From positions 31,168,832 through 31,232,831 of the forward strand of contig NC_135549.1 of assembly GCF_964340395.1 (NCBI RefSeq): 64,000 nucleotides of DNA. Reading direction: 5' to 3'. The DNA is from Glandiceps talaboti (lineage: Eukaryota; Hemichordata; Enteropneusta; Spengelidae). Shown here piece after piece: positions 53,701 to 62,499 of this stretch. How positions within the stretch are numbered: position 1 is the stretch's first letter; every line of letters begins with the position of its first letter. The position numbers and the translations under genes were made by a program. Under the pieces are notes generated by a model that was not told the origin of the DNA, ran no database searches, and saw only the letters and a program-made list of their open reading frames with translations.

Positions 53701-56700
53701 GGGTTCCATCCTGAAAGAAATGAATCAAACAATACAGTATAAACTTATTGATGGAATGAAATAACAGTCATTTAGATTTTAATATTTACTCTTAAACTTC
53801 CCTCTACTCAATTTAACCTTTTCGAAAAGATATTACCACTGATAATAAAGTTATTCTAATCTCTAAAATATTACTTCATTCAGCTACAATCTACTTGTGA
53901 CACAAGGTTGTCACTACTAGTCATGTGCTTAGTATTGACAAAGTACCCTTTAGTTAACTTGTACTTTCCATTGGTGAAGGAAAACAATATTATGATACAA
54001 AACCTAATGACCATTTTCAGTAATTTTACAATTCCAAAATCTTCACTTACTTCTACCGCTTCTTTATTTACTGTCTGATCTTCATCTGCCATCTGTGATC
54101 GTGCCATCTTCCTTGGCCTTGGGGTTCCATCCTGAAAGGAATGAATCAAACAATACAGTATAAACTTATTGATGGAATGAAATAACATTCATTTAGATTT
54201 TAATATTTACTCTTAAAGTTGCCACTACTCAATATAACCTTTTTGAAAAGATATTACCTCTGATAATAAAGTTATTCTAATCTCTACAATATTACTTCAT
54301 TCAGCAACAATCTACTTGTGACACAAGGTTGTCACTACTAGTCATGTGCTTAGTATTGACAAAGTACCCTTTAGTTAACTTGTACTTTCCATTGGTGAAG
54401 GAAAACAATATTATGATGCAAAACCTAATGACCATTTTCAGTAATTTTACAATTCCAAAATCATCACTTACTTCTACCGCTTCTTTATTTACTGTCTGAT
54501 CTTCATCTGCCATCTGTGATCGTGCCATCTTCCTTGGCCTTGGGGTTCCATCCTGAAAGGAATGAATCAAACAATACAGTATAAACTTATTGATGGAATG
54601 AAATAACATTCATTTAGATTTTAATATTTACTCTTAAAGTTGCCACTACTCAATATAACCTTTTTGAAAAGATATTACCACTGATAATAAAGTTATTCTA
54701 ATCTCCAAAATATTACTTCATTCAGCTACAATCTACTTGTGACACAATGTTGTCACTACTAGTCATGTGCTTAGTACTGACAAAAGACCCTTTAGTTAAC
54801 TTGTACTTTCCATTGGTGAAGGAAAACAATATTGGGCAACAAAATCTAATGTCCATTTTCAGTAATTTTACAATTCCAAAATCTTCACTTACTTCTTCCG
54901 CTTCTTGATTGGCTGTCTAGTCTTCCTCTGCCATCTGTTTTCGTGCCATCTTCTTGGCCTTGGGGTTCCATCCTGAAAGGAATGAATCAAACAATACAGT
55001 ATAAACTTATTGATGGAATGAAATAACAGTCATTTAGATTTTAATATTTACTCTTAAAGTTGCCACTACTCAATATAACCTTTTTGAAAAGATATTACCA
55101 CTGGTAATAAAGTTATTCTAATCTCTAAAATATTACTTCATTCAGCTACAATCTACTTGTGACACATGATTGTCACTACTAGTCATGTGCTTAGTACTGA
55201 CAAAAGACCCTTTAGTTAACTTGTACTTTCCATTGGTGAAGGAAAACAATATTGGGCAACAAAATCTAATGTCCATTTTCAGTAATTTTACAATTCCAAA
55301 ATCTTCACTTACTTCTTCCGCTTCTTGATTGGCTGTCTAGTCTTCCTCTGCCATCTGCTTTCGTGCCATCTTCTTGGCCTTGGGGTTCCATCCTGAAAGG
55401 AATGAATCAAACAATACAGTATAAACTTATTGATGGAATGAAATAACAGTCATTTAGATTTTAATATTTACTCTTAAAGTTGCCACTACTCAATATAACC
55501 TTTTTGAAAAGATATTACCACTGGTAATAAAGTTATTCTAGTCTCTAAAATATTACTTCATTCAGCTACAATCTACTTGTGACACAAGATTGTCACTACT
55601 AGTCATGTGCTTAGTACTGACAAAAGACCCTTTAGTTAACTTCTACTTTCCATTGGTGAAGGAAAACAATATTATGCTAAAAAACCTAATGACCATTTTC
55701 AGTAATTTTACAATACCAAAATCTTCACTTACTTCTTCCGCTTCTTGATTGGCTGTCTAGTCTTCCTCTGCCATCTGTGTTCGTGCCATCTTCTTGGCAT
55801 TGGGGTTCCATCCTGAAAGGAATGAATCAAACAATACAGTATAAACTTATTGATGGAATGAAATAACAGTCATTTAGATTTTAATATTTACTCTTAAAGT
55901 TGCCACTACTCAATATAACATTTTTGAAAAGATATTACCTCTGATAATAAAGTTATTCTAATCTCTAAAATATTACTTCATTCAGCTACAATCTACTTGT
56001 GACACAAGGTTGTCACTACTAGTCATGAGCTTTTTAATGACAAAAGACCCTTTAGTTAACTTGTACTTTCCATTGGTGAAGGAAAACAATATTATGATAC
56101 AAAACCTAATGACCATTTACAGTGATTTTACAATTCCAAAATCTTCACTTACTTCTTCCTCTTCTTGATTGGCTGTCTGATCTTCATCTGCCATCTGTGT
56201 TCGTGCCATCTTCCTTGGCCTTGGGGTTCCATCCTGAATGGAATGAATCAAACAATACAGAATAAACTTATTGATGGAATGAAATAACAGTCATTTAGAT
56301 TTTAATATTTACTCTTAAAGTTGCCACTACTCAATATAACCTTTTGGAAGAGATATTACCACTGATAATAAAGTTATTCTAATCTCTAAAATATTACTTC
56401 ATTCAGCTACAATCTACTTGTGACACAAGATTGTCACTACTAGTCATGTGCTTAGTACTGACAAAAGACCCTTTAGTTAACTTGTACTTTCCATTGGTGA
56501 AGGAAAACAATATTGGGCAACAAAATCTAATGTCCATTTTTAGTAATTTTACAATTCCAAAATCTTCACTTACTTCTTCCGCTTCTTGATTGGCTGTCTA
56601 GTCTTCCTCTGCCATCTGTGTTCGTGCCATCTTCCTTGGCCTTGGGGTTCCATCCTGAATGGAATGAATCAAACAATACAGAATAAACTTATTGATGGAA

Positions 56701-59665
56701 TGAAATAACAGTAATTTAGATTTTAATATTTACTCTTAAAGTTGCCACTACTCAATATAACCTTTTTGAAAAGATATTACCACTGATAATAAAGTTATTC
56801 TAATCTCTAAAATATTACTTCATTCAGCTACAATCTACTTGTGACACAAGGTTGTCACTACTAGTCATGTGCTTAATACTGACAAAGTACCCTTTAGTTA
56901 ACTTGTACTTTCCTTTGGTGAAGGAAAACAATATTGGGCAACAAAATCTAATGTCCATTTTCAGTAAATTTACAATTCCAAAATCTTCACTTACTTCTTC
57001 AAATTCTTGATTGGCTGTCTGATCTTCATCTGCCATGTGTGTTCGTGCCATCTTCCTTGGCCTTGGGGTTCCATCCTGAATGGAATGAATCAAACAATAC
57101 AGAATAAACTTATTGATGGAATGAAATAATAGTCATTTAGATTTTAATATTTACTCTTAAAGTTGCCACTACTCAATATAACCTTTTTGAAAAGATATTA
57201 CCACTGATAATAAAGTTATTCTAATCTCTAAAATATTACTTCATTCAGCTACAATCTACTTGTGACACAAGGTTGTCACTACTAGTCATGTGCTTAATAC
57301 TGACAAAGTACCCTTTAGTTAACTTCTACTTTCCTTTGGTGAAGGAAAACAATATTGGGCAACAAAATCTAATGTCCATTTTCAGTAAATTTACAATTCC
57401 AAAATCTTCACTTACTTCTTCAAATTCTTGATTGGCTGTCTGATCTTCATCTGCCATCTGTGTTCGTGCCATCTTCCTTGGCCTTGGGGTTCCATCCTGA
57501 AAGGAATGAATCACACAATACAGTATAAACTTATTGATGGAATGAAATAACAGTCATTTAGATTTTAATATTTACTCTTAAAGTTACCACTGCTCAATTT
57601 AACCTTTTTAAAAGATATTACCTCTGATAATAAAGGTATTCAAATCTCTAAAATATTACTTCATTCAGCTACAATCTACTTGTGACACAAGGTTGTCACT
57701 ACTAGTCATGTGCTTTTTACTGACAAAAGACCCTTTAGTTAACTTGTACTTTCCATTGGTGAAGGAAAACAATATTATGCTACAAAACCTAATGACCATT
57801 TTCAGTGATTTTACAATTCCAAAATCTTCACTTACTTCTTCCTCTTCTTGATTGGCTGTCTTATCTTCATCTGCCATCTGTGTTCGTGCCATCTTCCTTG
57901 GCCTTGGGGTTCCATCCTGAATGGAATGAATCAAACAATAGAGAATAAACTTATTGATGGAATGAAATAACAGTCATTTAGATTTTAATATTTACTCTTA
58001 AAGTTGCCACTTCTCAATATAACCTTTTTGAAAAGATATTACCTTTGATAATAAAGTTATTCTAATCTCTAAAATATTACTTCATTCAGCTACAATCTAC
58101 TTGTAACATAAGGTTGTCACTGCTTGTCATGTGCTTAGTACTGACAAAAGAACTTTTAGATAATATTACTTCATTCAGCTACAATTTACTTGTGACATAA
58201 GGTTATAACTACTGTTCATGTGCTTAGTACTGACAAAAGACCCTTTAGATAACGTGTACTTTCCATTGCAGAAGGAAAACAAATATTTGGCAACAAAACC
58301 TAATGACCATTTTGAGTGATTTTACAATTCCAAAATCCTCACTTACTTCTTCCGCTTCTTGATTAGCTGTCTGATGTTCATCTGCCATTTGTGTTTGTGC
58401 CATCTTCCTTGGCCTTGGTGTTCCATCCTGAAAGGAATGAATCAAACAATACAGTATAAACTTATTGATTGAATGAAATAACAGTCATTTAGATTCTAAC
58501 ATTTACTCTTAAAGTGGCCACAACTCAATTTAACCTTTTTGAAGAGATATTACTATTGATGATAAAATTATGTTAATCTCCAAAATAGTACTCCATTCAG
58601 GTACAATCTACTTGTGACATAAGGTTGTCACTACTTGTCATGTGCTTAGTACTGACAAAAGACCCTTTAGTTAACTTGTACTTTCCATTGGTGAAGGAAA
58701 ACAATATTATGCTACAAAACCTAATGACCATTTTCAGTAATTTTACAATTCCAAAATCTTCACTTACTTCTTCCGCTTCTTGATTGGCTGTCTGGTCTTC
58801 CTCTGCCGTCTGTGTTCGTGCCATCTTCCTTGGCCTTGGGGTTCCATCCTGAAAGGAATGAATCAAACAATACAGTATAAACTTATTGATGGAATGAAAT
58901 AACAGTCATTTAGATTTTATTATTTACTCTTAAAGTTGCCACTACTCAATTTAACCTTTTTGAAAAGATATTACCTCTGATAATAAAGTTATTATAATAT
59001 CTAAAATATTACTTCATTCAGCTACAATCTACTTGTCATAAGCTTAGTACTGACAAAAGCCCCTTTAGATAAGGTGTACTTTCCATTGCAGATGGAAAAC
59101 AAATATTTGGCAACAAAATCTAATGACCATTTTGAGTGACTTTACAATTCCAAAATCTTCACTTACTTCTTCCACTTCTTGATTGGCTGTCTGATCTTCA
59201 TCTGCCATCTGTGCTCGTGCCATCTTCCTTGGCCTTGGGGATCCATCTTGAAAGGAATGAATCAAACAATACAGTATAAACTTATTGATGGAATGAAATA
59301 ACAGTCAGTTAGATTCTAATATTTACTCTTAAAGTTGCCACTACTCAATTTAACCTTTTTGAAGAGATATTACTACTGATGATAAACTTATGTTAATCTC
59401 CAAAATAAAACTTCATTCAGCTAAAATCTACTTGTGACATAAGGTTGTAACTGCTTGTCATAAGCTTAGTACTGACAAAAGACCCTTTAGTTAGCTTGTA
59501 CTTTCCATTGGTGAAGGAAAACAATATTGGGCAACAAAACCTAATGACCATTTTCAGTGATTTTACAATTCCAAAATTTTCACTTACTTCCGCTTCTTGA
59601 TTTGCTGCATGAAGTTCCTCTTCCATCTGTGTTCGTGCTATCTTCCTTGGCCTTGGAGTTCCATT
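50687..59665 (-). CDS. exon block of the array gene, 22 copies at the divergent edge
   Basis: Exon copies start at 50687, 51107, 51528, 51948, 52369, 52790, 53210, 53630, 54051, 54472, 54893, 55313, 55733, 56153, 56574, 56995, 57416, 57836, 58347, 58768, 59167 and 59588. Seven are frame-broken and listed separately, and 59167 has a damaged acceptor. Intact copies show ends EDKE (51107, 52790, 53630), EFEE (52369, 56995, 57416), EVEE (59167) and EAVE-type (54051, 54472). 59588-59665 is 78 nt (one codon fewer, in frame). In a minus-strand gene these would be the most 5' repeats. Confidence 0.4.
51528..51607 (-). pseudogene. 80-nt exon copy, same 1-nt deletion
   Basis: Same deletion as 48510-48589. 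GAC CAG is changed to GAC AAG. Splice ends are intact. Confidence 0.6.
53210..53289 (-). pseudogene. 80-nt exon copy with deletion and TAG
   Basis: Carries the 1-nt deletion and, in addition, CAG to TAG at codon 19. Confidence 0.65.
54893..54972 (-). pseudogene. 80-nt exon copy with deletion and TAG
   Basis: Same two lesions as 53210-53289, with K12 instead of T12. Confidence 0.65.
55313..55392 (-). pseudogene. 80-nt exon copy with deletion and TAG
   Basis: Same two lesions as the neighbouring copy 420 bp to the left; tandem duplicate. Confidence 0.65.
55733..55812 (-). pseudogene. 80-nt exon copy with deletion and TAG
   Basis: Same two lesions. The adjoining intron has switched to another sequence type (ATTATGCTAAAA), which shows exchange within the unit. 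Confidence 0.65.
56574..56654 (-). pseudogene. 81-nt exon copy with TAG only
   Basis: CAG to TAG at codon 19 without the 1-nt deletion. The two lesions of the neighbouring copies are therefore separable, by origin or recombination. Confidence 0.6.
58150..58245. repeat. 90-bp internal duplication within one unit
   Basis: The stretch ATTACTTCATTCAGCTAC...GACAAAAGACCC follows a diverged version of itself, so the spacing between exons 57836 and 58347 is 511 bp. Confidence 0.75.
59167..59247 (-). pseudogene. exon copy with altered acceptor
   Basis: The acceptor CAG is changed to CAA. The next possible AG uses the first exon base and would give an 80-nt exon. The reading frame itself is open. It is the only acceptor loss I noticed. 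Confidence 0.5.
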
Positions 59666-59823
59666 CTGAAAGGAATGAATCAAACAATAGAGTAAAAACT
59701 TATTGATGGAAAGAAATAAGTCATTTAGATTCTAATATTTACTCTTAAAGTTGCCACTACTCAATGTAACCTTTTTGAAGAGATATTACTACTGATGATA
59801 AAATTATGTTAATCTCCAAAATA

Positions 59824-60175
59824 GTAAACTTATTGATGGAATGACTGACTAGTGAGTGACAGACTCCTTGTAATGTACATGTACTACTTGATGGCTGACT
59901 GACTGACTACTTCAGTTGTACTATAACATTTCTTACTTATTGACTGACTAGTGACTGACAGACTCCTTGTAATGTACATGTACTCCTTGATGGCTGACTG
60001 ACTGCTTCAATTGTACTACAACATTTCTGACTGACTGACTGACTGACTGACTGGCTGATTGACTTACTGACTGACTAACTAGTGACTGACTAGTGACTGA
60101 CGGACTCCTTGTTATGTACATGTACTACTTGATGGCTGTCTGACAGGTCAGTTGGACTATGGACTACAACATTTC
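59824..60175. repeat. GACT-rich minisatellite at the right array edge
   Basis: Three degenerate copies of a unit with GACTCCTTGTAATGTACATG, ACTTGATGGCTGACTGAC and TACAACATTTCT, starting at about 59,862, 59,961 and 60,103 (spacings 99 and about 141 bp). They are separated by variable (GACT)n runs. The minisatellite begins directly where the last 421-bp unit is cut off. Confidence 0.85.
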
Positions 60176-60880
60176 TCGTCATTGTATTACTGTATTCGAG
60201 CTGGTCTTATCACTCCATTTTATATAGTAGTGATACATAGTTGCTTCAAAACGAGATTTCAAAAAGGTAACCTTATTATTATTACTTTAAAACTTAACAT
60301 TATTTTCAATGTATGCACTTTACAAGAAAAATGAAACGTTGCCAAAAACAGTTAAAGATATTCACATTCAAGATCTGTTGATCCATAAATTTATCGAAGT
60401 TGCCAACAAAAAATCAATTCACAGAAATGGCTATAACATAATCAGTTAAACCATTAAAACAATCCAAATTAAAATTCAAAGCTCACATACATGTACGGCT
60501 TTGTACACTGATGTAGTATGTAAATAAGTTTAGAGATAATGGACTATATTTTATCAGCATCAAAACACGTTTGTCATCTATTTGTAAAATCTGACAGGGT
60601 TAAATTCGAAAATAAGCATCAGAGACGTCACTTAAATCACATGTGCTCAAATGATCGCCTTCGTGTGACACTGAACTAGAACTTAGTTGAACAGCCAATA
60701 TGTTATGATCTGTCAAAGTACATTATCTGTCATATATCATGATCACGATCAGAAATCCTGTCATTTGTGCGATTTGTTATTCAAATTAAACAATTAAATG
60801 AAATTCCTACACTCTGAACAGTGTTGCAACTCAACCTACCAAACTTAGTTCGACCACTCTTTGGAAAACCAAAATTTCAG
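60176..60880. other. unique AT-rich flank, no gene seen
   Basis: A 60-residue plus-strand ORF at 60,152-60,334 starts inside the minisatellite and has no recognisable features. No tRNA, transposon or further repeat is evident. Confidence 0.6.
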
Positions 60881-60885
60881 AGGGT

Positions 60886-60924
60886 ATTTACGAGATGTAC
60901 TTTATGTTTCTTGGACGACGTCAT
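60886..60924 (-). CDS. speculative first coding exon of the array gene
   Basis: On the minus strand an ATG at 60,924-60,922 lies in good context (CAAAATGA). It opens MTSSKKHKVHL and is followed at 60,891-60,886 by GTAAAT, a possible donor after exactly 11 codons (phase 0). That phase would join to the 81-nt exons in the frame called here. The unspliced frame ends four codons later. Such a short match can arise by chance, and the donor is not optimal. No other support exists. Confidence 0.15.
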
Positions 60925-61150
60925 TTTGAATGCCGATCTTCGGATTTTCGGTTAGTTTCGGAAACAATCGGAAGCCAATGCCGCCAAGCTCCGTTCCATT
61001 TCTCACGTTCGGTAATGTCCGGTTGACACTTGTGCTTGGTTGAGTAGATCTCCCCACCCGAACGTCAACTCGGCAAAGCAAAAACCGATATTCCGAGTAC
61101 GATAACATATTGAGTACGATCGATTAGATCATCTATATTTCGTTACTAAC
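60905..61150 (-). promoter_or_regulatory. CpG-rich block, candidate promoter region
   Basis: About 20 CpGs between 60,915 and 61,150 contrast with one per 421 bp in the array and sparse CpGs in the surrounding AT-rich DNA. The block is the nearest CpG-rich sequence upstream of the array on the exon strand. No TATA box in a convincing position was identified. A 68-residue ORF at 60,902-61,108 (minus) overlaps it and is probably a by-product of the composition. Confidence 0.3.
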
Positions 61151-61457
61151 GGAAATAGAGAGTTCATTTTTAAGGCTTTCCTTAGAAATTTGAAATAATC
61201 AAAGTACAAATTTTTTTAGCAGCTGAATAGCTGAAAAGCCGGGCAATCTGGTCGGTGGCCAGCTTAAAATGAACACGCTGATCATGAATTGATCAAAAAT
61301 TGGCAGTCCAGGCTATTCTTTTAGTTGTATCTCTGCACATTCCAACCATTATGATTATAGTACTAGCTAGGTTAAAGGTTAGGGGATGACATATAAAACA
61401 ACAACAAAATGTGCTCCCTGATCCGAAAGACATTTTAGAGGGAGTCTTAAATAGGGG

Positions 61458-61509
61458 ATCTGTAGCGGTTGTAGCATAGTAAAAGTGATATAGCAAAAGC
61501 GCTACAGAT
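61458..61509. repeat. 10-bp perfect inverted repeat
   Basis: ATCTGTAGCG (61,458-61,467) and CGCTACAGAT (61,500-61,509) could form a stem with a 32-nt loop. No terminator-like or transposon context is clear. Confidence 0.5.
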
Positions 61510-61705
61510 TCAGATATGAATCGGTTCTGTCTATTTGCGTATGCGTTAGAAGAATTATAGCGTTTGATTTGGGTTAAACGAAAAAACACGAAAAAAGCCC
61601 TCAAAATCACACAAAAATGCAGCCATAATGAGAGCGACCTAAGACACCAATACCATTTCAAAAAAGACAAAAAATATATTATAAATAAGACAATTATTGA
61701 CTCAC

Positions 61706-61755
61706 TTCTGTCATGAGATTGAAAATCACATCCATCTATCTTGGGGATGTTCCAT
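61706..61755 (-). other. 50-nt exon-like segment resembling the array exon start
   Basis: On the minus strand CACTTTCAG is followed by ATGGAACATCCCCAAG, and 50 nt later GTGAGT occurs. The beginning resembles the array exon (GATGGAACCCCAAGG after CCTTTCAG). It lies in a 173-residue ORF (61,293-61,814) of unrecognised sequence. It could be an ancestral or 5' exon of the same gene, or coincidence. In the frames that would connect to the array exons it is not clearly compatible. Confidence 0.15.
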
Positions 61756-62111
61756 CTGAAAGTGAATTCATTGGCCAAACTGTTGTCCATTGCCCACATA
61801 ACCCAACCCAACACAATCCGTACAAGAGAAAAAAAATAGCATGATGTAAAAAACGAAGCAAATAAAATCTATCCTAGCATGATGTCAGTTATCCCAACCA
61901 AACAGGTAGGCACAATTTTGGGCTTCCTCCTTCTTTACAAGTCGCATCTTCCATCGAGCCTCAGCAATTCACAGACAGACATTACAGATAGATGTGTAGC
62001 CATTTTGAACTTTTTGAGCTGTCGTCGTAGTAAGACTGAATTACAAGTATTTGAAAAGGTATTGAGAACCAATCAAAATAAACAGCAAAAATGAACCCAT
62101 CACCTGTGATT

Positions 62112-62300
62112 TTACATTTTGGCGGGAAACTATTGTCTCTATGTGAGTATTAACGAGCAAGTATTACACGTTATATTTTGTGACAGCCAATCAACGTCAG
62201 AATTTTACTCGGCGGGAATTTACAAGTGGTGTTAACAACATCCTTACATAACACACCCGCGGGTGCACACCATATTTTAATCAATTGTTTCTCGCGAAAT
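62112..62300. promoter_or_regulatory. E2F-like and CCAAT motif cluster
   Basis: TTTGGCGGGAAA (62,118-62,129) and GGCGGGAATT (62,211-62,220) match E2F-type sites. AGCCAATCA (about 62,185-62,193) is a good NF-Y/CCAAT box beside a CGTCA half-site, and CTCGCGAAA follows near 62,291. Such clusters mark cell-cycle promoters in animals, but no adjacent gene was identified. A 107-residue minus ORF at 62,171-62,494 overlaps and is unrecognised. Confidence 0.3.
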
Positions 62301-62499
62301 GCAAATAGTCGGAAAACGGCGCATGATTTGTGAAAGCGCTCTGACCGCAAAAGTCGGGACGAGTCGCCCCCGTTTGAATTACATACCTTAGTAATAAAAT
62401 GGAATGTCAGAGCCCAACAAATAAAATGAAATAGGACGACTTCACCTACAATGTAAAACGAACGTGTATCTATAGGAAGTTTGCGATTTTCCATCTCTT

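Larger units (their letters stand above)
27984..59823 (-). repeat. 421-bp tandem array, right (divergent) half, 76 units
   Basis: Same unit and same orientation as the left half, but more diverged, increasingly so toward the right edge. Irregular spacings between successive exon copies include 246 bp (38,096 to 38,342, internal deletion), about 494 and 492 bp (47,174 to 47,668 and 48,930 to 49,422, each with an extra ~73-bp partial copy of the intron end), 511 bp (57,836 to 58,347, 90-bp internal duplication) and 399 bp (58,768 to 59,167, deletion). The array stops at about 59,823 in a truncated unit. The gradient fits a tandem array whose edge escapes homogenisation. Confidence 0.97.
61151..62090. 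other. unique flank without a convincing gene
   Basis: Contains the 173-residue minus ORF at 61,293-61,814 and a 71-residue plus ORF at 61,879-62,094. Neither shows a motif or domain I recognise, and both have low-complexity or hydrophobic random-looking content. A plus-strand donor-like CAGGTAGG at about 61,900 is isolated. Confidence 0.4.

Noticed and set aside
542-59665. AT-hook or other DNA-binding motif in TPRPRK
   Set aside because: It lacks the RGRP-type core and is too short and compositionally simple to assign a function.
353-59683. Over 100 separate 89-residue ORFs on the minus strand
   Set aside because: They begin at a TTG in the intron, cross a strong acceptor and donor, and repeat with the 421-bp unit. 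They are one exon read through into flanking introns, not independent genes.
1-59823. CRISPR-like array
   Set aside because: The repeats are 421 bp with no unique spacers, in eukaryotic-type DNA with introns and microsatellites.
1-59823. Centromeric satellite assignment
   Set aside because: Monomer size and homogeneity would allow it, but nothing in the window tests it, and the embedded spliceable exon is better explained by exon amplification.
61293-61814. 173-residue minus ORF as a gene
   Set aside because: No recognisable domain, mostly random hydrophobic sequence in AT-rich DNA, and it overlaps a possible internal splice pair. Kept only as flank description.
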